The notes beneath the pieces were generated by a model that saw only the letters and a program-made list of their open reading frames with translations, searched no databases and was not told the origin of the DNA. From CAYJRR01 sp964372275 [NCBI: uncultured bacterium] (GTDB lineage: Bacteria > CAYJRR01), in assembly GCA_964372275.1 (NCBI GenBank), contig CAYJRR010000024.1, forward strand, positions 1-40,894: DNA of 40,894 nucleotides, in the 5' to 3' direction. Position 1 is the stretch's first letter. Every line of letters begins with the position of its first letter. Below are positions 8,575 to 16,541 of this stretch, one piece after another. The position numbers and the translations under genes were made by a program.

Positions 8575-10955
8575 CCGGCTCCGCCCGCCCGCCGCGCCGG
8601 CGATTCCGGATCTCGCTCACGCTCGAGCTGATGAGCGTGATGTCGGCGGCGCTGATCGTCGGCCTGGTGCTGGTGATCGGCGCCAGCGAGCGCTTCCTGC
8701 GCAGCACCGGCGCCGAGCTGATCGCCGACCAGGACCGCATCGCCTCCGGGATCCTCGTGCAGTCGGCGATCGCGCTGAAGGAGCAGGCGGAGCGCACGCT
8801 CGCGCAGGTGGTGCGCGACAAGGCGCGACAGCTCGACGCGTCGTTCCGGGGTGTGGAACGGATCGTCAACCTCGAGGTCGCCACCTCGGAACGGCTGCTG
8901 GCCTCGCCGGAGGCGGCACCGGACGTGACGCTGGTCGAAACGACCGTCTTCAACGACCCCCGCCGCCGCCCCGGCGACTTCCGACCCGAGCCGGGGAAGG
9001 ACCGCAAGGTCTCGTTGGGCACCGTCCTCTGGCACCGCGCCCCCGGCGCGGATCCCGACGCGACCGAACGGGTGCTCCGCCGCTTGCGCGGATCCGGGTT
9101 CCTGCTGCGCACGCTCTATCGCGAGAACCCGCTCTCCGCGTGGATCTACCTGGGGACGGAGGAGGGGCTCTACCTCGGCTATCCCGCCGACGACAGCATC
9201 GATCCGGGCTACGACCCGCGCGCGCGCGACTGGTATCGCGAGGCGAAGCGGCGGCGCGCGCTGACCTGGTCCCTGCCCTACGTCGACACCTCCGGGACGC
9301 TCCTCATCACCTGCTCCCGACCCTTCTTCCGCGTCTCGCCTGAGACCGGTGGCCGGGAGGTGGCAGGGGTCGCGGCCGCGGACGTCACGATCGAACAGCT
9401 CAACGGAATGATCGGCGAGCTGGAGGCCGGCTTCCAGGGATACGCCTTCCTCCTCGACGACAGCGGGCGGGTGATCACCAGCCCCGACATCCGTGCGGGG
9501 AAGACCCGCTGGGACCAGGTATTCCGGACCGAGAACCTGCTCGAGGACGAGCATCCCGACCTCGCCGCCGCGGCGCGGCGGATGGTCGGCGGCGAGTCCG
9601 GGGTGGTCGAGCTCGACCGCGGCGAAGGGCCGCAGGTCCTCGCCTTCGCGCACGTCGAGGCCACCGACTGGTCGTTGGGGGTTCTGCTGCCGCAGGAGGC
9701 GCTGGTCGGACCGGCGAAACGCCACGAGGAGGCGCTGGAGGAGCGCTTCCGCGCCGGCACCGAGCGGATCGGAGAACGGGTCGACGCGGCGCGGACGCGG
9801 TTCGGCGCCTGGGGGATCTTCGGCGTCTTCCTGCTGGTGACGACGATCATCGGCTTCGTCTACCTTCGCCTGACGCGGCCGATCCGCGGATTCATCAAGG
9901 ACATCCGCGTCATCGGGCGCGGGAACCTGGACCACAAGGTGACCTCCGCCACGGAGAACGAGCTGGGCGATCTGGCGGCGGCGTTCAACGACCTGACGGC
10001 GGAGGTCAAGCGATCGCGCGACCAGATCGAGGAGTACAGCCGCACGCTCGAGCGCCGGGTCGAGGAGAGGACCGCGGCCCTCGAAGCGTCGAACGTCGAG
10101 CTGGAGGACGCCCTCAAGCGACTCAAGGAGGCCCAGGGGCGGATGGTCCATTCGGAGAAGATGGCGTCGCTGGGACAGCTCGTCGCCGGCATCGCGCACG
10201 AGATCAACAACCCGGTGAACTTCATCGCCAACAGCGTCGCGCCGCTGCAAGGGGCGCTGGACGACTTCGCGCGGCTGGCGGCACTCCACGAGAAGGGGGC
10301 CGGCGCGGACGAGATCGCCGCGGCCAAGGAGGAGGTCGGATTCGACGAGGCGGTCTCCACCATGCGGCGCGCGCTGGAGCTGGTGCGGACCGGCGCCGGC
10401 CGGACCAAGGAGATCGTCCTCCAGCTGCGCAACTTCTCGCGCCTGGACGAGGCGGAGATGAAGGAGGCCGACCTGCACGAAGGACTCGACGGTTCGCTCG
10501 CCCTGCTCAACTACCGGCTCAAGGACCGGATCGAGGTGGTGCGGGACTATGGGGAGATCGGACGCATCCACTGCAATCCGGGTCAGCTCAACCAGGTCTT
10601 CATGAACCTGCTCTCCAACGCGGTGCAGGCGATCCAGGAGACCGGGGAGTCCCCCGGCGGAGCCCGAACGGGCGGAGGGACCAAGGGGACGATCACCGTC
10701 ATCACGCGGCGCGCCGGTGACGAGGTGACGGTCCGGATCCGCGACACCGGCGCGGGGATCGACCCCGCGCATTTGCCGCGCATCTTCGAGCCGTTCTTCA
10801 CCACCAAGGCCAAGGACCTGGGAACGGGACTGGGATTGGCGATCTCGCAGGAGATCGTGACCAAGCACGGCGGGCGCATCGACGTGACGAGCGAGAGTGG
10901 CCAGGGGACGGAGTTCGTGATAACCCTGCCCGCAGGCGTCCGCCTGCCGTCCTAG
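8571..10955 (+). CDS. membrane sensor histidine kinase (dCache-HAMP-HisKA-HATPase)
   Basis: 794 residues. TM1 about 22-38; periplasmic sensor about 40-410 with the dCache-type signature YDPRARDWYREA (214-225) and a second PAS-like lobe (YAFLLDDSGRVITSP); TM2 about 413-431; HAMP about 432-485; coiled coil 485-525. The DHp domain has phosphoacceptor H543 in GIAHEINNPVNFI. The ATPase has the N box NLLSNAVQAI, G1 DTGAGID, F box FEPFFTTK and G2 GTGLGLAIS. All catalytic motifs are intact. The ATG overlaps the upstream stop by 4 nt. The regulator gene follows after 8 bp and is the presumed partner. The architecture resembles kinases sensing small ligands such as amino or organic acids; the ligand is unknown. 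Confidence 0.95.
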   Translation: MTGSARPPRRRFRISLTLELMSVMSAALIVGLVLVIGASERFLRSTGAELIADQDRIASGILVQSAIALKEQAERTLAQVVRDKARQLDASFRGVERIVNLEVATSERLLASPEAAPDVTLVETTVFNDPRRRPGDFRPEPGKDRKVSLGTVLWHRAPGADPDATERVLRRLRGSGFLLRTLYRENPLSAWIYLGTEEGLYLGYPADDSIDPGYDPRARDWYREAKRRRALTWSLPYVDTSGTLLITCSRPFFRVSPETGGREVAGVAAADVTIEQLNGMIGELEAGFQGYAFLLDDSGRVITSPDIRAGKTRWDQVFRTENLLEDEHPDLAAAARRMVGGESGVVELDRGEGPQVLAFAHVEATDWSLGVLLPQEALVGPAKRHEEALEERFRAGTERIGERVDAARTRFGAWGIFGVFLLVTTIIGFVYLRLTRPIRGFIKDIRVIGRGNLDHKVTSATENELGDLAAAFNDLTAEVKRSRDQIEEYSRTLERRVEERTAALEASNVELEDALKRLKEAQGRMVHSEKMASLGQLVAGIAHEINNPVNFIANSVAPLQGALDDFARLAALHEKGAGADEIAAAKEEVGFDEAVSTMRRALELVRTGAGRTKEIVLQLRNFSRLDEAEMKEADLHEGLDGSLALLNYRLKDRIEVVRDYGEIGRIHCNPGQLNQVFMNLLSNAVQAIQETGESPGGARTGGGTKGTITVITRRAGDEVTVRIRDTGAGIDPAHLPRIFEPFFTTKAKDLGTGLGLAISQEIVTKHGGRIDVTSESGQGTEFVITLPAGVRLPS

Positions 10956-10963
10956 AAGCTCTG

Positions 10964-12913
10964 ATGGACTACCGCCCGTTCCCGGTCCTGGTGGTCGACG
11001 ACGAGGTGGAGAACCTCGACGCCTTCCGTCTCAACTTCGGCCGCAAGTTCACCGTGCTCACCGCCACCTGCGGCGTCGACGGGCTGGAGATCGCCCGCAA
11101 GGAACGGATCGCGGTGGCGATCGCCGACCAGCGGATGCCGGACATGCCGGGGACCGAGTTCCTGGCGGAGTTGCGCAAGGTCCGGCCGGACGCGGTACGG
11201 ATGATCCTCACCGGCTACACCGACCTGGAGTCGGTGATCGCGGCGGTGAACGAGGGGAAGATCGCCCGCTACATCACCAAACCTTGGGAGGCGCGGGACC
11301 TGGAGTCGGTGGTGCGGCAGGCGATCGACCACTTCCGGCGGGGCGTGGAGCGGCGGCGCCGGCTCCGCGAGCTGAACGCCTACAACCGAATTCTTTCGTT
11401 GATCGCGGCCGATCTGGGACTCTCCCGCGTGGTGAAGGAGGTCCTCGAGCTGGTGGCGCTCGACTTCAACTACGCCCGCACCTTCCTCCTCCTCGGCGAT
11501 GCCGCCGCGGACGAGATGGGGGGCCAGGCGGTGCTGCGCGAGTCCGGCGCCAAGCCGAAGGTGGTGAAGATCTGCGCCCCGATCCGGGGGCCCGACGCGC
11601 CGCTGGCGGCGGTGGTCGCCGCGACGGGCGGGTTCTCCGCCGAGCGGTTCGCGTTCGCCGCCTCCGCCGGCGGAGCCCCGGTCGAGTTCGCCGGCGGCCC
11701 GTTCTACGGGGCGCCGCTGGCGGTGGGCGGAAGGGTCGTGGGCCTCTTGTGCGCCGACCGCGGCAACGGCCGTGACCGCACCGACCGCGACGATGCGCGC
11801 TTCATCGCGACCATGGCCAGCCAGCTGAGCCTCGCCGCCGGCGGCTGGCTCACGGCCGAAAACCTGCAGCGAAAGGGGGTGCCGCCGGTGGAGGGCTCCG
11901 GGCCGACGAAGGACCCGACGCAGGTCCCGAAACGGCAGAGGGCGACCGTCCCCAAGCCGGACTTCGCCGACTACCCCGTGCTCCTGGTCGACGAGGACCC
12001 GGCCTCACGGCAGGCATTCCGCTCGAATTTCGGGGAGACGTTCCACGTCTTCACGGCGGAGACGGTGCACGAAGCGGTCGACCTCTGCCGCCGGAAGGGG
12101 CCCTCGGTGATCGTGGTCGGGCAAGGGATGCGGGGACGGACCACGGCCGGATCCGGACGCGAAGTCGTGAGCGGGATCGACCTGCTGGCCGAGATGCGCG
12201 ACCGCGATCCCGACTGCGTCCGGATCGTCCTCACCCGGGATGGCGACATCGAGGAGATCATCGGCGCGGTCAACCGCGGGCTCGTCTACCGCTACCTCTC
12301 GACCCCCTGGGACGTCCGCGAGCTCGGCAACGCGCTGCGCGATGCCGTCGCCTACTACCACGAGCTTTCCGATTCGCGGCGGGCGATGCGGGAGGCGGAG
12401 GTGGTCAATCGCCTGATGACGGTGGTGGCCGGCGAGACCGACCCGCTCCGCGTCGCGGAACAGGCGCTGCGCATCGCCACCGAGGATCTCGGCTACGACC
12501 GCGCCTACTTCTTCGAATACGACGAGCCGACCGGGCATCTCGCCCGCGGCCGGATGTCGGCGCGGGAACGTGTCGAGACGGCGACGGTGGAGCGGCTCCG
12601 GATCCCGGTGATCCGGGGCGGAGGCTGCTTCGCCACGGCGGTGCTCGACGGGAAGGCCCGGCGCTCCTCCGACGGGCCGACCGTCCCCGGCGGCGTGGAG
12701 ATCGAGTTCCACGACCGCCGCACGACGTTGGCCGTTCCGATCGGTGGCGCGGAGCCGCTGGGGGTGATCGCCTTCGAGCTGGCGCACGGGACGGCACGCG
12801 AGATCAAGAGCGGCGACGAGACGACCGCCGAGACGATCGCCGAGGTCCTCGCCGTCTCGATGAAGCACGCCCGGCGCCTGGCCGAGCTGACGCGCGCCAA
12901 GGAGCGCGCATGA
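10964..12913 (+). CDS. REC-GAF-REC-GAF response regulator with degenerate second receiver
   Basis: 649 residues arranged as an internal duplication. REC1 (1-125) has VVDDE, phosphoacceptor D55 in IADQRMP, T83 and K106 in YITKPWE. GAF1 is about 137-300. REC2 (about 336-465) aligns well with REC1, but D55 is replaced by G386 (VVGQGMRG) and K106 by T447 (YLSTPWD), while VDED and T424 remain. GAF2 is about 475-640. There is no DNA-binding, GGDEF, EAL or HD-GYP output domain, so output probably works by protein contact or small-molecule binding in the GAFs. It follows the kinase by 8 bp and overlaps the TPR gene by ATGA. Confidence 0.93.
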   Translation: MDYRPFPVLVVDDEVENLDAFRLNFGRKFTVLTATCGVDGLEIARKERIAVAIADQRMPDMPGTEFLAELRKVRPDAVRMILTGYTDLESVIAAVNEGKIARYITKPWEARDLESVVRQAIDHFRRGVERRRRLRELNAYNRILSLIAADLGLSRVVKEVLELVALDFNYARTFLLLGDAAADEMGGQAVLRESGAKPKVVKICAPIRGPDAPLAAVVAATGGFSAERFAFAASAGGAPVEFAGGPFYGAPLAVGGRVVGLLCADRGNGRDRTDRDDARFIATMASQLSLAAGGWLTAENLQRKGVPPVEGSGPTKDPTQVPKRQRATVPKPDFADYPVLLVDEDPASRQAFRSNFGETFHVFTAETVHEAVDLCRRKGPSVIVVGQGMRGRTTAGSGREVVSGIDLLAEMRDRDPDCVRIVLTRDGDIEEIIGAVNRGLVYRYLSTPWDVRELGNALRDAVAYYHELSDSRRAMREAEVVNRLMTVVAGETDPLRVAEQALRIATEDLGYDRAYFFEYDEPTGHLARGRMSARERVETATVERLRIPVIRGGGCFATAVLDGKARRSSDGPTVPGGVEIEFHDRRTTLAVPIGGAEPLGVIAFELAHGTAREIKSGDETTAETIAEVLAVSMKHARRLAELTRAKERA

Positions 12914-14295
12914 CCTTCCCTCGCCGCCCGAGCCCACCGACCGTTCCGTCCGTCCCCCCTCCCCTCCCTCTCCGGCTCCGACTCCCTTCCTCGCGGCGCC
13001 TCGCCTACGCCGGCTATCCGCTGCTCCTCCTCCTCGCGCTCGCCGTCGGCGCCGCCGCGCAATCCGAGCCCGAGCGTTCCGGACGCGGGCCGAAGAGCGG
13101 CGGCGCCGCCGCGACCCGGACCGGCCGCGAGTCGGCCAGGCGCATCCCCGCCGCCTCCCCGACCCCCAACCTCCTCGCCGCCACCCCGCGCGGCACGCCG
13201 ATCCCCTTGGGGGTCGATCCGGCGCTCGAGGAGGCGGTCCGGAAGGGGGAGGACCTGATCCTCAACCGTGAATACGACGTCGCCTCCGCCTTCTTCGACG
13301 AGGTCGAGCGGACCCATCCGGATTCGGCGGTCGGCCCGCTCGGCCGGATGCTCGTCCACCAGTCGAGGATGCTGGAGAACGGCGACTTCGCTTCCGAGCC
13401 GGCGTACGAGAAGGCGGGGACGGAGGCCGGACGGAGACTCGCGAAGGCGCTGAAGAGACCCGGCGAGGAGGTCTGGGACCGCCTGCTCACCGGCGGCTAC
13501 TACGGGGTGCGCGGCCTGCACGCCATGCGGAAGAAGAGCTACCTGCGGGCGGTGGACGACGGGTGGGAGGCGCTGTCGCTCCTGAAGCACGTGAAGAAGC
13601 TGGAGCCGGCCCTCGCCGACGCCGACGTCGGTCTGGGCTGTTACGACTACTGGCGCTCGGTGATCACCAGGAACGTGAGCTGGATCCCGTTTTTCCCCGA
13701 CAAGCGAAAACAGGGAATGGCGGCGATGGAGCGCGGCTTCGTCGAGGCCCAGTACACCCGCCCGATCGCGCAGATCATCCTGGTCTACGTCTACATCGAC
13801 GAGCGGAAGTACGAAGAGGCGATCGAGCTGGCGCGGGACATCGCGGCGCGCTATCCGCGCAACACGCTGGTCCGTGTGCAGTTGGCCCGCGCGCTCTCCC
13901 GGAAGGGTCGCTACCGCGATGCGATCGAGGTTCTCCGGGAGGTGGAGCGGCTTCAACCCGACAACAGACTCGTCGCCTACTACCTCGGCGCGAACCATCT
14001 CTACGAAGGAAAGGACCTCGACACCGCGGAGAACTACCTACGCCACTTCCTGATCGACCCGCCGGGGACCGACTGGCGCGGATGGGCCTACGAGCGGCTC
14101 GGGGACGTCTACATCAAGCGGAAACGGCCCGAGACGGCGCTCGTCTACTGGCAGAAGGCGCTGCGCGACAACGAGGACGACAAGGGGGTCGCGCGCAAGA
14201 TCGACCGGCTGAAACGAAAGCGGCGTTCGGCCGGCGCGGGGGCGGGCGCCGTCCCGGCGCCGACGCCCGGCAAGGGCCCCGGCACGCTGCCGTGA
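12910..14295 (+). CDS. exported TPR-repeat protein
   Basis: 461 residues. A long Pro-rich n-region precedes a hydrophobic segment (YPLLLLLALAVGAAAQ) consistent with a signal peptide, then a Ser/Ala/Arg linker. The body is tetratricopeptide-like: GEDLILNREYDVASAFFDEV, KYEEAIELARDIAARYP, RYRDAIEVLREVERLQP and a final copy near 400-440. The GLGCYDYWRS...FFPDKRKQGMAAMERGF stretch resembles the TTC39/IML2-like layout seen in some bacterial TPR proteins (by eye). It probably scaffolds a complex in the periplasm or at the envelope. The start overlaps the regulator stop (ATGA), and its own stop overlaps the DUF115 start (GTGA). Confidence 0.85.
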   Translation: MTFPRRPSPPTVPSVPPPLPLRLRLPSSRRLAYAGYPLLLLLALAVGAAAQSEPERSGRGPKSGGAAATRTGRESARRIPAASPTPNLLAATPRGTPIPLGVDPALEEAVRKGEDLILNREYDVASAFFDEVERTHPDSAVGPLGRMLVHQSRMLENGDFASEPAYEKAGTEAGRRLAKALKRPGEEVWDRLLTGGYYGVRGLHAMRKKSYLRAVDDGWEALSLLKHVKKLEPALADADVGLGCYDYWRSVITRNVSWIPFFPDKRKQGMAAMERGFVEAQYTRPIAQIILVYVYIDERKYEEAIELARDIAARYPRNTLVRVQLARALSRKGRYRDAIEVLREVERLQPDNRLVAYYLGANHLYEGKDLDTAENYLRHFLIDPPGTDWRGWAYERLGDVYIKRKRPETALVYWQKALRDNEDDKGVARKIDRLKRKRRSAGAGAGAVPAPTPGKGPGTLP

Positions 14296-15605
14296 GCGAC
14301 GCGGCCACCGACACGTTGGAAGCGAATCTCCGCGTCCTGCGAAGTCGTTGGCCGGCGCTCGCCGGGCGCATCGCGGCGGCGCCGTTCCCCAAGGAGATCT
14401 CGGTCACCGAGACGCCCGAGCCGACCCTGGTCGTCGACGGCATCCACCTGACCAGCGGCTACGATCCGGCTTCGGAGGCGCGTACCCAGGCGGAGCTCGT
14501 TCCCCCCGAGTCGGCGGAGGCGTGGATCTACGGCGTGGGACTGGGGGAGTTGCCGCGCGCGCTGCTCACGCGGTCGGCGCTGCGGCGACTCCACGTCGTC
14601 TTCCTGAACGCGGGCGTCCTGCGCACGGTGATCGAGCTCTCCGACCAGAGCGATTGGCTGGGGGACGACCGCGTCGACCTGGTCGACGGCGCCGCGGAAA
14701 CGAGGCTGCGCAAGCCGTTCGCGGCGGTCCCCTCCTGCCTGCGCCTCGCCTCCGACGCGGCCGCGAGGCTTCGCGACCTGGTGGCGGTCGACCTCGCCAC
14801 CGGCTACATCAAGAGCCAATTCGTCGTCGACGACGCGTGGCTCGCGCGCCTCGAAGCCGATCGGCCGTTCGTCGAGCGCGACGGCGACGTGACGTCGCTG
14901 TTCGGCTCGCGCGCGGGGGGCGATCTGTCCGTGGCCGCGGCCGGCCCGACGCTCGCCGACGGCTACGACCTACTGCGCGCCCGTCGCGGATCCGGCCCGC
15001 TCATCGCCGTCGACGCCGCGCTCACGCCGCTCCTCGCCGCCGGGATCGCGCCGGAGGTGGTGATCTCGATCGACGCCGGCGAATCGGTGCTCCGCTTCTT
15101 CGAAGTCGACCTCGCGCAGCTGTCGAACAGCTGCCTGGTCTACTTTCCCGGAGTCGCTCCCGACGTCCTGCGCGCCTGGCCGTTCCGCCGCGTGGCCGCC
15201 TACCCGGCGCGCAGCCTGCGCTACCGCTCGTTGTCCCGCCGGCTGCCGCGCGGTGAGCTGTGGTCGTCCGGCTCGGTCGTCCATCCGGCGATCGACCTGG
15301 CGGTGCGGATGGGGGCCGCCCGCGTGACCCTGTTCGGAGCCGACTTCGCCTACCCCGGCGGCATGAGCCACGTCGCCGGCGCGACGGTCGCCCGTCCGGT
15401 CGACACCTCGCTCCCGTCGACTCCGTGGGTGCTCGACGGATCGGGCCAGCGGGTCCCCACCATGGCCAGCTTCCGGTGGTTCCTCCGGGACCTGGAGGGC
15501 TACATCCAGCGGCACCCGGAGGTCCGCTTCGTCGCCGCCAGCCGGCGCGGCGCGCGAATCGAGGGGACCCGCTACCTCGACGAATCCGAAGGGGGGGCCA
15601 CGTGA
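14292..15605 (+). CDS. DUF115 / MptE-like protein (motility accessory factor family)
   Basis: 437 residues of the DUF115 (6-hydroxymethylpterin diphosphokinase MptE-like) family, whose members include Maf proteins for flagellin glycosylation. Signatures are AAAGPTL (215-221), IAVDAALTPLL (238-248), ISIDAGES, SGSVVHPAIDLAVRMGA (326-341) and FGADFAYPGG (348-357). No flagellar or glycan genes are nearby, so a different acceptor is likely. Start is GTG overlapping the previous stop as GTGA. The stop overlaps the next small gene the same way. The family is confident; the reaction here is not known. Confidence 0.88.
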   Translation: MSDAATDTLEANLRVLRSRWPALAGRIAAAPFPKEISVTETPEPTLVVDGIHLTSGYDPASEARTQAELVPPESAEAWIYGVGLGELPRALLTRSALRRLHVVFLNAGVLRTVIELSDQSDWLGDDRVDLVDGAAETRLRKPFAAVPSCLRLASDAAARLRDLVAVDLATGYIKSQFVVDDAWLARLEADRPFVERDGDVTSLFGSRAGGDLSVAAAGPTLADGYDLLRARRGSGPLIAVDAALTPLLAAGIAPEVVISIDAGESVLRFFEVDLAQLSNSCLVYFPGVAPDVLRAWPFRRVAAYPARSLRYRSLSRRLPRGELWSSGSVVHPAIDLAVRMGAARVTLFGADFAYPGGMSHVAGATVARPVDTSLPSTPWVLDGSGQRVPTMASFRWFLRDLEGYIQRHPEVRFVAASRRGARIEGTRYLDESEGGAT

Positions 15606-15859
15606 CCGACGACCCGCCCCAATCGCTCGAGTCACTGCTTCGGTCGGCCAGCCGCGCCTTCCGCATGGGGATGGAGGCCCAGGGAACCCTCCGCCTGAAA
15701 CAGTTCCTCGATCGCACCCTCGCCGGGGCGGAGGGCGGAGCGATCCGGTCGGACGCCACGGTGATGCCGCTGCTGCAGGAGATCCTCGGCGCCCAGATGC
15801 GCGGCGACCACCTGCGCATCGCCGATCTTCTCGAATACGAGCTGCTGCCGCGACTCTAG
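15602..15859 (+). CDS. 85-residue protein coupled to DUF115 gene
   Basis: Not recognised. It begins (M)TDDPPQSLESLLRSASRAF and continues with predicted helices (GTLRLKQFLDRTL, VMPLLQEILGAQM) ending LLEYELLPRL. No signal or membrane segment. Mostly amphipathic helix, about 9.5 kDa. The GTG start overlaps the DUF115 stop (GTGA), so translation is coupled and the product is probably made in step with DUF115. It is the last gene of the six-gene operon, ending 31 bp before a convergent gene. Confidence 0.72.
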   Translation: MTDDPPQSLESLLRSASRAFRMGMEAQGTLRLKQFLDRTLAGAEGGAIRSDATVMPLLQEILGAQMRGDHLRIADLLEYELLPRL

Positions 15860-15876
15860 AAGAAGGACCCGTGTTG

Positions 15877-15890
15877 CGAGCCGCGGCTCG
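15877..15890. terminator. palindrome between convergent genes
   Basis: CGAGCCGCGGCTCG is a perfect 14-bp palindrome sitting in the 31 bp between two convergent stop codons. It could act as a short bidirectional terminator hairpin, but lacks a T tract. Confidence 0.35.
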
Positions 15891-16541
15891 CTATCGCAGA
15901 GACCAGTGCTGGGGGTCGATCTTGCGGGCGCGGGCGAGGAGCTTCTGGGCCTCGGGGGGCGGCGTGCCGGGCAGCCGGGCCAGCGAGACGTACGCGGGGA
16001 CGAAGTATGGATCCTGCGAGATCAGCTCGCGCAGGAGCGCGGCGGCCCCCCCGTGGTCGCCGGTTCGCGTCCGCTGGTCGGCGAGCCACAGCCGCAGCAC
16101 GAACGTTCCGGGCCGTTCCCGGTCGAGCTTGCTCAGGTCGGCGAGCGCGTCCTGCGGCGGCTTGGACAGGGCGGTCACCGCACGGCGGACCTCGTCGGCC
16201 TCGGGTCCGCGCGCCTGGTGGAGGATCTGCTCGGCCGCCTGTTCCGCGGCGCGTCCCGTCTCCTGGTCGGCGCCGCTGCGGAGGATCTCCCACTGGTATT
16301 CGAAAAAGGCGTCGGCGAAGCGGGAGCGCCGCGCGTAGACGTGTCCGAGCAGGAGATGGAACCCTCCCGTGTCGGAGAATCGCTTCATCCCTTCGCGCAG
16401 GGTCTTCTCGGCGAGCACCGGGTCGCCGGCCGAGAGCTCCACGTGCGCCAGCGTCATGTACTCCTCGGCGGTCGACGGTCCTCCCGTCCCCTTGGCGGCG
16501 AGGACGACCGCCGCGAACCCGATCAGGAGCTCGCGGGTCAA
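15891..16541 (-). CDS. exported TPR protein, partner of the prepilin-peptidase
   Basis: 216 residues: a short signal (MTRELLIGFAAVVLAAKG), then TPR-like helices (YMTLAHVELSAGDPVLAEKT, FHLLLGHVYARRSRFADAF) and a C-terminal pair (GDHGGAAALLRELISQDPYF, EAQKLLARARKIDP). The start is taken as the TTG at 16541, overlapping the upstream stop as TTGA; a GTG four codons earlier is possible. A G-run lies just upstream. The tight coupling to the pilin-like peptidase suggests the two act together, for example as a periplasmic adaptor (inference). Similar TPR proteins accompany Tad/Flp systems. Confidence 0.75.
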   Translation of the reverse strand: MTRELLIGFAAVVLAAKGTGGPSTAEEYMTLAHVELSAGDPVLAEKTLREGMKRFSDTGGFHLLLGHVYARRSRFADAFFEYQWEILRSGADQETGRAAEQAAEQILHQARGPEADEVRRAVTALSKPPQDALADLSKLDRERPGTFVLRLWLADQRTRTGDHGGAAALLRELISQDPYFVPAYVSLARLPGTPPPEAQKLLARARKIDPQHWSLR

